DNA of 64,000 nucleotides from positions 38,534,501 through 38,598,500 of the forward strand of contig CM077593.1 in assembly GCA_039654915.1 (NCBI GenBank). The letters are read 5' to 3'. The stretch is from Aquilaria yunnanensis (taxonomy: Eukaryota; Streptophyta; Magnoliopsida; Malvales; Thymelaeaceae). Under the pieces are notes generated by a model that was given only the letters and a program-made list of their open reading frames with translations, was not told the origin of the DNA and ran no database searches. Shown piece after piece: positions 42,916-54,817 of this stretch. Made by a program: the position numbers and the translations under genes. The first letter of the stretch is position 1. Every line of letters begins with the position of its first letter.

Positions 42916-45900
42916 TTAGGCATAGAATTTTTTCAAGGCCTCTGAGTGCCAAGTGTTTTTTAATTCTATGCCTTCGGCATCACCGAGCTTATAAACTCTT
43001 TTTCATACTTCGGCAAGTACCAGGTACGGTCCTTCCCAATTTGTGCGAAGTACCCCGTGGGACGGCTTTCGGGGTGCGAATTCAGCCTTTCTGAGAACGA
43101 GATCTCCCTTCTTTATTCCTTTTGGCCTGGCGCGTAAGTTTATGGCTGCTGCCACTCTTTGCTGGAAAGCTTTTCTTCTCAGCTCAGCTACTTCTCTGTG
43201 TTCGCCGATGAGGTCGAGCTTGGTTCTCAGGCCGAGGTCATTTCCTTTTTCATCGAACACTTGGACTCGTATTGACGGTTGTACTACTTCGACAGGGATG
43301 ATGGCCTCTGTACCGAAGACGAGTGAAAAGGGCGTTTCCCCAGTGGCTCTTCGGTTTGTTGTTCGGTAACTCCATAACATGCTTTGGAGTTCTCCTGGCC
43401 ATTTCCCTTTTGCTTCTCCCAATCTCTTTTTCAGGCCATCTTTTATGGTCCTGTTAGATACTTCCACCTGCCCATTACTTTGGGGGTGAGCTACTGGGGT
43501 GAAGTGCATTTTTGTCCCGAGGTCGCTAATGAACTCTTGGAATCCTTTGTCTATGAACTGGGATCCATTGTCCGCTACGAGTACCCTCGGTATGCCGAAT
43601 CTGCATATGATGTTTTTCCATACGAACCTCTACACTTCTTTTGCCAAGATAGTTGTCAGAGGTTCTGCCTCGGCCCACTTAGAGAAATAGTCAACTGCTA
43701 CTACGCAGAACTTTACGCCTCCAGGCGCCGTTGGGAGTGGCCCAATGAGATCTATGCCCCAAACTGCGAAGGGCCAAGGATAGTCTGCCGAAGTCACGAA
43801 CTCCGAGGGTGTTCTTTGGATATTCGCATATCTCTGGCAACTACCACATTTTCGGACGAACTGCTTCGCGTCCTTTCTCAGGGTAGGCCAGAAGTATCCT
43901 TGGCGAAGTATCACTGCCGCCAGGGCGTCGGTTCCAATGTGTGAACCACAGGCACCTTCGTGCACTTCTTCAAGGATCATTTCAGTATCCTCTTCACTAA
44001 CGCACCTCTGTAGTGGATTTGCATATCCCTGCCGATATAGTTCTTCTCCAATTAAGAAGAAACGTCCGGAGCGCCTTCGCACTTTTGCGGCTTCGCTGGG
44101 GTCTTCAGGGAGTGTGTTGGTTGCGAGATACGTTTTGATTGGTTCTTTCCATCCTTTCCCCGAGGTCGCTATGGTTAATACTGTGATGCCGGGGTGGCTT
44201 AGCACCTCGGTGCAAGTTCTCGACTTCGCCAAACAGTCCGCGTCAGCATTTTCCCGTCGGGGTACGTTCTCGATTTTCATGACGTCGAACTCCCGAATAA
44301 GCTTTGTTACCAACTCATGGTATTTCGCCAAGGTCGGGTCTTTCGCGCCATAGTCCCCTGCCATTTGCCGGACCACCAGCTGGGAATCACTATGGGCTTT
44401 CAAGTTTCTCACACCAATTTTTCTGGCTAGGCGTAATCCTGCTATGAGGTCCTCATACTCAGCCATATTGTTGGTGGCGTTGAAACTGAACTTGATGGCC
44501 TTCATTACTTCTAGGCCTTCGGGGCCTCTGATAATTACTCCAGCTCCCTGGTGTTCAGATCCCGAGGCCCCGTCAACATATAACGTCCATTCTGGCTCAT
44601 CTTCGCCCGAAAATGAATGTCCCTCCTCGGTGTTTGGTACTTCGGCGATGAAATCTGCCAAAGCTTGAGCTTTTATAGCTTTTCGGGGTTCATACGTGAT
44701 GTCGTGTTCGCCAAGCTCTATACACCACTTGGAAAGTCTTCCCGAGTGATCAACAATCCTCATAACATCCCGTAGAGGCAGGGTACTTCGGACGATAATG
44801 GGGTGAGCCTGAAAGTATGGCCGCAGCCTTCTCCTTGCAAGCACTAAGGCGTATATAGCTTTTTGAAGCAAAGGGTACCTGACTTCGGCGCCATGCAGGG
44901 ACTTGCTGACATAGTAGACCGGCCATTGCTTTGGCCCTTCTTCTTTCACGAGGACCGAGCTCACAGCTTTTTCTGTGACAGCGAGGTATAATACGAGGGG
45001 CTCTCCCTCCCGAGGTTGCCGCAGAGTCGGCAGGCCGGCCAAGTAGACTTTGAGTTCTTCCCAGGCTTTTTGGCAATCTTCATCCCAGGGAAGACCATTC
45101 CTTCCGAGGTCGCCTTCCATCTTTGCAGTCTTTGTGAGCACTTTGAAGAAGGGTCGACACCTATCTCCGTACCTAGAAATAAACCTGCTCAGAGAGGTTA
45201 TTCTTCCGGTGAGTCTTTGCACATCTTTGACCGTGGCAGGAGTTCGGAATTCGAGCAGAGCCTTAATCTTCTCGGGGTTTGCATCGATGCCTCTTTCGGA
45301 TACCATGTACCCAAGGGACTTTCCCGAGGTCACCCCGAAGATGCATTTCTCCGGATTAAGGCGGATCCCGAAGGCTTTGAGTTTTTGGAAGGTTTCCTTT
45401 AAATCTTCAACGTGGTAGCCAGGCAGTTTGCTTTTGACTATCATATCATCAACATACACCTCCATGTTCCTCCCCATTTGGTCTTTGAAGACTTTGTTCA
45501 TCAGCCTCTGGTAGGTGGCTCCTGCATTTTTGAGTCCGAAGGGCATCCTAATATAGCAATATGTTCCTCCCTCAGTGATGAAGGCAGTCTTCTCTTCATC
45601 TTCGGGGTTCATCCTTATCTGATGATACCCACTGACAGCGTCCAGGAAAGTTAGGAGCCCGTACTCGGCAGTTGAGTCTACCAGTTGGTCTATTGGCGGA
45701 AGAGGATATGAATCTTTCGGGCAAGCATCGTTCAAATTTCTGAAGTCGATGCACATCCGGAGCTTACTACTTCCTTCTTTTGTGGCAATTACCACGTTGC
45801 TTAGCCATTCGGGGTAGTTTACCTCCCGAATAATGCTCGCGTCTATCAGACGCTGGACTTCGGTCTTGACGAAGTCACTTTTGTGAGCTGAGATGCTCCG

Positions 45901-46704
45901 TTTCTTTTGCCGGACAGGTTTTACTTCCGGACTCGCTTTGAGGCTATGCTGGATTACGCGAGGGTTTACCCCTGGCATGTCCTTCGGTGAGTAGGTGAAC
46001 AGATCTTTATTTGAAAGCAGAAAAGATACAAGTTTTTCCTTGTCTCCTTCGGCCATGCTTTTCCCTATTCGGGTATTATGGCCTTCGACAAGCTCTACTT
46101 CTTCTGTTTTCGCTTTTGTGGGATCTTCTGTCTCGCCCTTTTCCAGCTCTTTTGCTTCTACAGCAAGTGCTAAGTTGCTTGCTGGAGCCTTTCGTGCTCT
46201 GACGAACACCTTTCTCACCTCACCTTGATCAATGAAGATCTTTGCGTCTCCACCTTTGGTGGCGAAGGTGACGGTCAAGTACTTTACATCAGGGCGAATG
46301 TGCAAATTTCCCTGTGTCTGTCTGCCGAGGATGGCGTTGTATGACGAAGGGACGTCCATGACTATGAATCTTGCCATGGTAGAGGCGAACAACTCAGCAA
46401 TTCCTTTTTCCGAAGTTCCTTTCATCATCAAGGGGAGGTCGATCCACCCGAGGACAGGTAGCTCAGATGGTCCTACGCCGAACGTGGGTGAAGTAATAGC
46501 CTTGAGATCACTCCTGGATACGCCCAAGCTTGGCAGCAAATGTGAGAACAAGACGTCTGCGTTTGACACATCGTCCAGCAGTACCCTCTTGACGTCCCAG
46601 TTTCCTATCCTCGCCATTATCAGCAATGGATCGTCATGGGGAAATACGATGGTGGAGCCATCCTCGCGGGCCAATTTTTTTGTTGGGCTCTGATATTCCA
46701 TCAC
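42916..46704 (-). pseudogene. pol: pol of Tat copy C, one frame with two stops
   Basis: Begins MMEYQSPTKKLARED. Protease is VLLDDVSNADVLF: the Gly of DDG has become Val (residue about 46). RT: FRNLND, LDAVSGYHQI, YVDDMIV (about 417-420). RNase H: SKSLHGAEVRYPLLQKAIYAL. Archaeal-type RNase H: YVDGAS, NNMAEYED, HSDSQLVV, ADADCLAK. Integrase: HEGACGSHIG, KCGSCQR, GIDLIGPLP, VADNGSQF, GQVEVSN. There is no frameshift in 3.8 kb. Stops: TAG 43630-43632 (CAG in B) and TGA 43003-43005. Final stop TAA 42916-42918. The frame is the same as gag, from which it is separated by TGA 46729-46731. Confidence 0.93.
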
Positions 46705-46728
46705 CGCTATCTCTCTGGCCCTTCTTTT

Positions 46729-48444
46729 TCATTCCGAGGATGGAAGTCCGGTTGTGATTGTCTGTATTACTCCTGCCGAAGCTGGAGGACGCCTTCTCGG
46801 ACTTCGGTTCCTTCGCCTGTCTGAATCGTAATCCTCATCATCGGGCTTTCCTTCTTCCTCTTTTTTCCCTTTCGGAGAAGGCATTCTCAAATAACGCCGA
46901 AGCTGGCCCTGCTTTATCAGTGATTCGATGTACTTTTTCAGCTGAAAGCAGTCTTCGGTGTCATGACCGTGATCACGGTGGAACTGACAGAACTTCTTCA
47001 TGTTCCTTCTGTTGTCAGCAGTCATGCCCCTCGGTCGTTGGATTTGAGCCCCCTGTTTTTCCAACGCCATGAGGACATTAGCCCTCGTGGTGCTCAGAGG
47101 TGTAAAGTTTTGGGGCTTCCTTCCTCCTACTCGCGCTCTCCGAGGTCGGCCTAACTGCTCTGTTGGACCCCGGGCTTGCTGGCTGGACCCTTCGCCACGA
47201 GCGTGAATATGGTCAGCCTTTGGTCCTGTCATTCTCAGCTCTTCGGCTGTCATATGTTGTTCAGCCCTTCGGTAGAATTCTCCCAGCGTGTCCGGGGGAT
47301 CTTTGGAGAATTCATAAAACAAGTGCGAATCCCTCCGGAGGCCCCTTATCATGGCGAGGATGCGGATTTCGGGATGAAAGTCCGAAACACTGAGGGCCTC
47401 TCTGTTGAACCTCTCGACATAGTCACGAATGGTCTCCCCGTTTCTTTGTGCTATGTCGAACATCTGAACGGGCATCTTCGCCGTCAGCTTGCTCCCAATG
47501 AACTGTTGGGTGAACGCTGTGGACAGCTCCTGGAACCCCCTGATGTTTCCGGGAGGCAGGGAATTGTACCAGGCAGTTGCTGGTCCTGCGAGGGTGACTT
47601 CGAAGCACTTGCAGAGTGTAGCATCATCAGCCCCGTGTAGCACCATGCTGCGTTTGTACTTTGTTAGGTGGGCCTGGGGATCAGTCCGACCCTCATAGGT
47701 CTCTAGCCGAGGTAGCCTGAAATCACTTGGCATGACCTCCTCGACCACTATTCGGGCGAAAGGAGTTTCATCTCCAGAGACGGTTTCAGTTAGCCTGGCC
47801 CAAACAGGCTTGCGTGTCACCTGCTGTTCCACTCTCTCTAGTCTTGCCAAGACTTTCTCCAGGAGGAGTGTAGCACTGGGCTCCTCTTCTTGGTGCTTAG
47901 AGATTTTTCGGTAAGAGGACTGTTGCTGTCTCTTCGGGGAGCGGCTTCGGTACCGGGGTGAGGGGGACTTTGCCTCTGGCGACAAACTTCTTCTGGACGG
48001 GACTTCAGGTCGCTCAGACCTTGCTCTTTCCGCCAGCCGTGCCCCAAGGGGCAAGTTATCTGTCGAGGACTCTTCCCGCGGCTCCCCACTTCCCGAGCTA
48101 TGATGGGTTCCCCTTGGGCTTTTCTCCCGAGGTCGTGCTGGCGAAGCGGGTTTTTGCGCCTGGGCTGGTTGCGGCCACCTTCGGTCTATCTGTTGTGTCA
48201 TTTCAGCCACAATGGACCTCTGAAAGTCTCGTAAAAAACCCATGGTGATGACAAGAGGGCGTTCCTCTTCAGGCAAGGAAGTCTCTGGGGGACTTTGTTC
48301 GGTAGCTGGTTGGTTTTCAGGCGCGGATGGGGACTTCGGGAGTCCTTTGTCCTTCGAACGCCGAGTTTCGACAACAGCTACCTGGGAGTAATTTCCCACA
48401 GACGGCGCCAAATGATGCCCCAAGGCATCTTCGTTTGCTGCCAT
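46729..48444 (-). CDS. gag: gag of Tat copy C
   Basis: 571 residues from ATG 48444, which lies in the LTR at the position used in A and B (MAANEDALGHHLAPSVG); an in-frame ATG at 48477 is not shared. Ser/Arg-rich N-terminus with SPRYRSRSPKRQQ, then the Retrotrans_gag core (RTDPQAHLTKYKRSM, AWYNSLPPG, TAFTQQFIGSK, DYVERFNREALS), then the zinc-knuckle-like FCQFHRDHGHDTEDC. It ends with TGA 46729-46731, after TTGLPSSE; pol follows in the same frame. Open throughout; probably a complete Gag. Confidence 0.92.
   Translation of the reverse strand: MAANEDALGHHLAPSVGNYSQVAVVETRRSKDKGLPKSPSAPENQPATEQSPPETSLPEEERPLVITMGFLRDFQRSIVAEMTQQIDRRWPQPAQAQKPASPARPREKSPRGTHHSSGSGEPREESSTDNLPLGARLAERARSERPEVPSRRSLSPEAKSPSPRYRSRSPKRQQQSSYRKISKHQEEEPSATLLLEKVLARLERVEQQVTRKPVWARLTETVSGDETPFARIVVEEVMPSDFRLPRLETYEGRTDPQAHLTKYKRSMVLHGADDATLCKCFEVTLAGPATAWYNSLPPGNIRGFQELSTAFTQQFIGSKLTAKMPVQMFDIAQRNGETIRDYVERFNREALSVSDFHPEIRILAMIRGLRRDSHLFYEFSKDPPDTLGEFYRRAEQHMTAEELRMTGPKADHIHARGEGSSQQARGPTEQLGRPRRARVGGRKPQNFTPLSTTRANVLMALEKQGAQIQRPRGMTADNRRNMKKFCQFHRDHGHDTEDCFQLKKYIESLIKQGQLRRYLRMPSPKGKKEEEGKPDDEDYDSDRRRNRSPRRRPPASAGVIQTITTGLPSSE
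48393..48410 (-). promoter_or_regulatory. Primer-binding site, Tat copy C
   Basis: On the minus strand TGGCGCCGTCTGTGGGAA, two bases after the 5' LTR, identical to copies A and B. Confidence 0.87.
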
Positions 48445-50806
48445 GCTGACAGGCGGAGAGACTTCCTGAGGAGGCAAGCGCCTGGAGCTCTGGTTTCCCA
48501 GATGAGTGTGCCTGAAAAGCTCAAAGAAGAGGTTAGGAGGTCCCCGGTTTGCTTTTCCAGGGAGGACCCTCCGACGCCCAAGTCAGTTTTCTGAGTGAAA
48601 GTGGAGGAAGAACACTAAGGGATCAAGTGTCTTGCCTGTTTTGTGTTTTCTCAGAGGGAGGAAAATGCCCCATCCTTTGCCCAGTCCCATTTCCTAGTAT
48701 TTATAGGAGTAGCTAGTCCGTTCAGATCATGACACGTGTTCGGTCGGATTTGATCTGTAGTTTTGGACCTAGGGGACAGGCAGCCGTTTGCAGCCTCCTT
48801 TAGCCCTGGACCCGGAAGGGTTGTGTCAGGACGGGGGCAGCTGCGGCGTGTCAGTTCGCCGTTCAGATGTGACGTGTAGGGCTTGTGGGCGACATGTCAG
48901 AGGCTCCTTAAATGCTCATACCTGTTGGGTTTCGGGAGCCAAACAGCACAGCGGAATTTAACCGAAACCCTCCAGGATCCAAGTGAAACGGGGTAAACCG
49001 GGTGTTCGAAAATTTCATACCTAATTTTGGGTTGAGATCTCTCACTCAACTGTAGAGTCGAATCACAAAACCTGAACAGTTGACGTGTTCAGGCTCTCTA
49101 TGGTATCCACACGAGCCTCTCGGGATCACCACGCTTCCACCACGTCCCGGCAGATGCGTTTCTCTTGCGCTCGCAGTGCTAGCTTGCGTCCTCCAAGGAA
49201 TTGCAAGAGAAGAGTGCGGCTGTCCTTTTGGGAGGCTAGGGCAAGGAGACCTGCGAATTTCTCACTTAAAAGTTGTATTTATAGTGAGACTCAACTTCCA
49301 GGCCTAATGGGTTTCAAAGCCCTAATCCAATTAGGATTTAATTTCGGGCTTAATAATGGCTCAACTCCTTGGCCCATTATTAATACGAAATTAAAGTGAA
49401 ACCATAACCCAAATAATTAGCCCATGCACTCTAATGATCCAAATAGCTCTACATGTGCGACCCAATAGGCTCTTGCCATGTTGGCAATGATCATAAATCA
49501 CATTTAGGATCATAAGCAATGAGCGGTGTCTAGCAACACATCATTGCTACCCAAGTGACAAGATTGTCGGTGAATCGACTAAACCTTTATGATCATCACC
49601 GATATATGCCATTGTCCCTTTGTCCAAGATATCAAGACTAAGCACGAGACATGGAATGTGTCACTCTCGTATAGCCCAATCTTTGGTTTCTTGATTACCG
49701 AGTAGACTAACTTAAACTGATGACATTGATATCATATATCAACTCATCGGAGCATGGCCATGCATTTTCAAAGTCTCACTCTATCAAGGGGCCCAAAGAT
49801 ATCACTCCCGTTACATAGGAGGGACAAATCCCATCTTGATCATACAAATCCCTCCGCATGATATGTGACATACCCAATGACGTCCTTCAAGTTCACTCAG
49901 TTACGAGCAACAAAGGAAAGTATCAAAGTATGTGACTCACATGTAGGGAACCTTGATGATCTTAGGTCGAAGGACTACATATACCATGATCACTATGAGA
50001 ATCACTTATGACACTCATATAACGATCCATGAAGTGTTCTCATGGTGGGTCGGTCCAGTACACAAGTTCTCCAACTTGTACCCATATGTAGACTACATAT
50101 CTCATATTAGTCTCCACATATGCTAGTCATTATGTATTATTGCAACCCGCTCCACAATAATACTAGACTAGGGACGTTTAAGAATATCATTATTCTAGGG
50201 TTACAATTATGTTTATTATGTTACGCAGAAACAAAACAACAAACAAAATTGCTGGATTAATGCCTCAATAAAATATCATGACTCAATGTGCAAAAATACA
50301 ATCATCTCATGACTGGCCTTTTGGGCACAACACTAACAATACCGTACTCCCGAGGTCCCCTGGGCGAGGTCGCCCTTCGGTGCGTGCAACTTCTTCAGAT
50401 TCTATCCGTCCTTTGGTGCGAGCACCTCCTTCGGGATCTATCCCATAGTTCTGGGAGTTCCCTTGATGAACACCTTCTTCGGGACTCACACCCATAGTTA
50501 GGGGATTCCCTTGCTCAGGTGTTTCTTCTTCGGGGAGGATCCTCTTCGGGGCCTCTGCATTCAGGGAGATTCTCCCTTGCTTCAAAGAGATGGCTCTCTT
50601 ACCCGGAGGCAGTCAGTTTGGCCCCTCGATGGAGACGGTGTTGTCCTCAGAATTCCTGACGAGCTAACTGAAGTCTCGAGCTCATAGTGTTTGACTTCAC
50701 ACCTTCCGAGGTCCGTAAAAAGATCCTCTCTTGGGTGACGTCAGACTCCTCGCCCAATATTCTGGCAGGGAGTTACTACCGAGGAGGCAATAGCGTTTGG
50801 CTATCA
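48413..50806 (-). repeat. 5' LTR of Tat copy C, interrupted by a solo copia LTR
   Basis: Without the solo LTR (48923-50338) and one ATACC it is 973 bp, the same as its partner at 38154-39126. Followed by target CTTGC (50807-50811). Confidence 0.94.
48923..50338 (-). mobile_element. Solo LTR of the copia family
   Basis: 1416 bp, same family as 34726-36140 but on the minus strand, flanked by ATACC at 48918-48922 and 50339-50343. The other LTR of copy C keeps the uninterrupted site with one ATACC. Confidence 0.95.
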
Positions 50807-50811
50807 CTTGC

Positions 50812-51477
50812 ATTGGAAACTCAACCGAGAGCTAGGGGCTACAGTTGGTAAGCATTCACTATGCTCTTCTTGATTTTGGTTATGAATTCCATGTTCAAGT
50901 TGAGCATTAAGCACTTAGAAGATAGCTTATGAGCTAAGTGATCCTTTGTTGCTTTATGGGCTATGTTACCTTTAGGTATATGTTGGTTATGTGCTACCTA
51001 GCTATGTAATGGCAAGTACTAGGATTCCTACATGGGTAGGCCAACCTATGTATGAGTCTAGAGCTTTATGTGAACTAACTAACTAAAGAAATTAAGAAAT
51101 GAATTAAACTAAGTGTGTGCTTGCTAGTGCTCTATAGGCTGAACCTATGGCTAGGGTGTGGAGTGTGTGTATTGCATGCTTTGGTGTCTTGTTTGCATGT
51201 AATGACCCTTAGTATATTGCTATTTATTATATTGCTTGTATTTTCCTTGTCTGTATGCTTTTTATGTAGGAGCAATGGAGGTTAAGTTTTGGCTTAAGTA
51301 AATAGGCTTATAATGCCAAGTGATTCCTTACTAAGCTATTGTATAACTCATGCCCTATAATTTTATATTTTCAAGAAAGGATTTAAAGCATTAAGTTGTT
51401 TGTGTAAGGGGTTTGTGTCTTATATTGGAAGGTATGAACTCTAATCGAGAGTTAAGCTCAATAAGTTTAAGTACAAG
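50812..51477 (+). other. Old flanking sequence, possible right part of the LTR at 37695
   Basis: Continues from 38153 once Tat copy C is removed. AT-rich, no frame of note. Ends at the start of the chromovirus-like LTR; ACAAG (51473-51477) may be the target copy of that element. Confidence 0.4.
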
Positions 51478-53927
51478 TGTCACACCCCAAAATACCCCTG
51501 GCCCACCTGGGCCTGATTATCAGAGTAATGCAGCGGAAGTTACTTAAATGGAAGGGCTTTATTAAATAATATGAGCACCTACGGCGTGACTCCAGGATCT
51601 ATTCTGGTGCTAGCTTGTTACTTAATTACTTTCAATGCGTTGTCAGGGTGCTCTTCAAGAACGAGCTAATACCTATGTGGAATTCTAGTGTTCCATCAAG
51701 TGTACTAATCCAATGCATGGCAACAAAGAAGCCCATCTCATTTTCAATTTTGAAAACCACATTTATATGTCCGTGAGCATTTAGCCAAGTCTAGTACACA
51801 TAACATAATCAGCCATCGTGGCATTCCATAAAAAATCATCTGGAGCTAATCATGATCACAATGTGCATCAAACAAGCATCACTTACTTGGAAAACATACC
51901 AAGGATGCTCTATGTCCATAATTAGTTAATTACAGGTTTTACAGACCAAAACCTTATTTCTACCCAAACTTCAACTCATAATAACCTGGAACACATTCCA
52001 CCTTAATAGACCTTGTTCCCACAACTTCTAGACTCCATAAGCCTGCACAAGGAAGTCCAAACCATTAGCTTGATTCCCAAGCAATCTATACCACATAAGT
52101 CACTTAGAGTCAAATGAATATAATGAGCAAAACTAAACACATACCCAACCCTTTAGCAATTGAAAATGAGTACTCTGGTACTCCTAGCTTAACCTTCAAG
52201 CAATCCATTTCCTACAAAATATAAATCAGGGCGGATGAGTTATAAAACTCAGTAAGGATCCTAACGGTATCCAATGCCTAACTTAGTGAGGTAATTATCT
52301 CATGACTTTCAAAGTCATCATATGGCTTCCAAAGCCTAAACTTGTGCCAAGAATGTAATGGCAATTAATCCATGTTCCTGCAAAGGAAAACACTAAAATA
52401 AAGAAGATACAGAGATAGCATGATAGCAATAATAAATATAATAGGGTCAGCATGCACAAACAATTTCAGAGAAGCACAGAACACAAAACATACACCACCA
52501 CTGTCTTCGTAACATCATGTTCCATGTCACCGTGGGCATCGCAAGCATTGGCATAATCCATACCACTAATCCCGGCATGCCATTTATTTTTATAACCTAC
52601 TGAGCGCTCCTTAGCTTGGGAATTGAGTTGGCCAAACTCAATTCCTAGCCCTAAATGCTTGCTAATTACTCATGAGTAAACCATAGTTGCCAAAGCAACA
52701 ATACCTCGCCCATCATGCACTTATGTGCCCAATTATTCAACTAAGAAAGTATCATGAGTCCTCACAAAAAGAACAATCACTTAGCCGTGTCATGCACACC
52801 TATTATCACTTGGTTCATTGACCATCACATAGGGGCACTAATACTCACTATAAAATTTATGGAAATGTACCATGTAATAAGTGAGTATAAGAATCCTTAC
52901 TTAAACTTTGGAACCTTTGCTCAATGTCCTTGCCTTTCTTTGCTCTGTTGTTGTTGGAACTTATCTTTTCCTTAATGGACTCAACCTCTACTTAAGGAGG
53001 TAAGGCCCAATTCTGCCTTTTTCTGAACTTGAGGCCCACTTCGTGAAACTTAGGCCCAATTGGCCTTTCCTTTAATCCTAGGCCCAACTTGGCCTTTATT
53101 CTCTAAATTTGGGCCTAACTTGCCCTTTCTCTGAATTCAGGCCCACTTGGCCTTTATTAATTCAGGCCCAACTTCTCTGTCCAAGTCTAATTAAATGAAG
53201 CCCATTTAGGCAATTTAGCCCATTTTGCCAATTTCACCAATATGGCCCAAAATAGCCCATTTCGGAGTTTCTGGACCATTTACCACCAAGAACACTTGGT
53301 TTTCAATTTGGGCCTTCAAATTTATCTCTAGGCCGAACTTGCCCTATTATTTCTTTCTTTTTTTCAATTTAGTCCCACAAGTTTTCTAAGGACCATTTAT
53401 GCCAAGAATACTTGGCTAACACCAATTTTTCACAAACTTGTCATCATGGCCGAATTCATCATCATTCTTTCTTTACCATTTTGGCAACACATTTTACTAG
53501 GAACACCTAGATACCATGAACACATGGTTTATACACACAACCACCAAAAATGGCACTAAGGCTGAAACTTCTCTTTATTCCTTCTTTGGTATTTTGGTCC
53601 ATGTACATCAAAGAACTAAAAAATGCCAAGAAGACAATGGCTAACATGCCAAGTCACACTAAACAAGACATGGATGAAACTTTACCAGCTTGTTTAGCTT
53701 ACAAAATCTCTTCTTTTTACCTCCATTTCTTGGCTAACATCTTGCATGTTCATAAGAACACATGTACTACCATGAATACATGGTCTAAACCCTTGCATGC
53801 CAAAATTGCCACTTGGCCGAATCTCACCATGCATGTGACCTTCATGGTGTTTTCTTGCATGGCCTCCAAGACCTCAAAACTTGCCAAGAACACTTGGCTT
53901 TCTTCCATAAACCTCCATGGTTGAATC
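51478..53927 (-). repeat. LTR of a second chromovirus-like family, cut by Tat copy D
   Basis: Begins TGTCACACCCC and shares with the LTR at 16404 the blocks CCCCTGGCCCA, GGGCCTGATT, TGCAGCGGAAGTT, AATAGACCTTGTTCCCACAA and TGAGTTATAAAACTCA, but is clearly diverged. Minus strand by this homology. It is interrupted at 53928; the rest should follow Tat copy D beyond the window. Whether it is solo or part of an element cannot be told. It carries at least six hairpins between 53285 and 53898. Confidence 0.8.
53285..53898 (-). repeat. Six hairpins with compensating stems
   Basis: Loops AACA or AATA in stems ACCAAG/CTTGGT (53285), GCCAAG/CTTGGC (53401), CTAGG/CCTAG (53497), ACCATG/CATGGT (53513 and 53769), GCCAAG/CTTGGC (53883). 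Related hairpins are in the chromovirus LTRs (18138, 18177, 18426 and their copies). Confidence 0.85.
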
Positions 53928-54804
53928 TGATGGCCAGGGGCCTCATCGTTTATAGTCATGGTGACTGGTGGAGAGACTTCTGGGAGGAAGAACGCCTGGT
54001 GGAATGGATAGCCCGAAGGAGAGTGCCTGAAAGCTCAGAAACAAAGGGTTAGGAGGCCCCTGGAGTGTTTTTCCGGGGGGGGCCCTCCGCGCCCAAGTCA
54101 GTGGTGGCTGAGAAAAGGCAGAGGAAATAGCACAAAGGGCTGAAGAGTCTTGCCTGGTAGTTTTCTCAGAGTCTGGGAGCAGTGTTTGGCCAACCAACCA
54201 GCCCCCTGCCAAGTATTAATTCCTGGTATTTATAGGAGCGTCTAGCCCGTTCAGATCATGACACGTGTTCGGTAGGATGTTCCCTGAGTTTCTGGGTGTA
54301 GGAGACAGATAACTGGTAGCAGGTTGTCCTGAGCCACGTGCTGAGATGGGCCATGATGTGATTCTGATGGCATCCGTATGTCAGAGCGCCTATTCAGGCG
54401 ACTTTATGACGTCTGCGAAAGGACGTGTCAGAGGCTTCCTTCAATGCTTCCATAAATGCTCCTGCCATACTCCCGAGGTCCCTGGGTGAGGTCGTCCTCT
54501 AGTTCGGACAGAGCCTCTTCGGGAAACAAGCCCTCAGTTCGGGGGTTCCCAGTTTCAGGGAGTTCTGCCTTCGGGGATATCATGTTCAGCTCGCTATGTC
54601 TGGTGCCGCTTTTCCGTAGGCGATATGTTCACAACCTTGGGGAGCGAGTAGTGTCCTCGGGGTTTCCTGGCGTGCCGGGCTCGGAGCTCTTCGGCTATTT
54701 CCCGAGGTGCCTGATCGCACCTTTTCTCGGGTAGCGCCAGCTTCTCCTGGCCATCATTGTGGCAGGGAGTTCGGCCAGGTAGAGGCGATAGCGTTTGGCT
54801 ATCA
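53928..54804 (-). repeat. 3' LTR of Tat copy D
   Basis: 877 bp; on the minus strand TGATAGCC...GGCCATCA. G-box 54262-54267, TATA (minus) 54226-54236. Confidence 0.93.
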
Positions 54805-54817
54805 CATGCCCCCCTTT
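54805..54817 (-). promoter_or_regulatory. Polypurine tract, Tat copy D
   Basis: Minus strand AAAGGGGGGCATG, identical to copies A and B. Confidence 0.83.

Larger units (their letters stand above)
38154..50806 (-). mobile_element. Tat copy C, full-length Ty3/gypsy element, minus strand
   Basis: Flanked by CTTGC at 38149-38153 and 50807-50811. LTRs are 973 bp each once the solo copia LTR is taken out of the right one. It belongs to a subfamily different from A, B and D (LTR sequence, gag, antisense gene). It is the best preserved Tat copy: gag and pol are in one frame with three stops only (46729, 43630, 43003). The antisense gene on the plus strand has all four exons, with one stop and one damaged splice acceptor. 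Confidence 0.95.
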
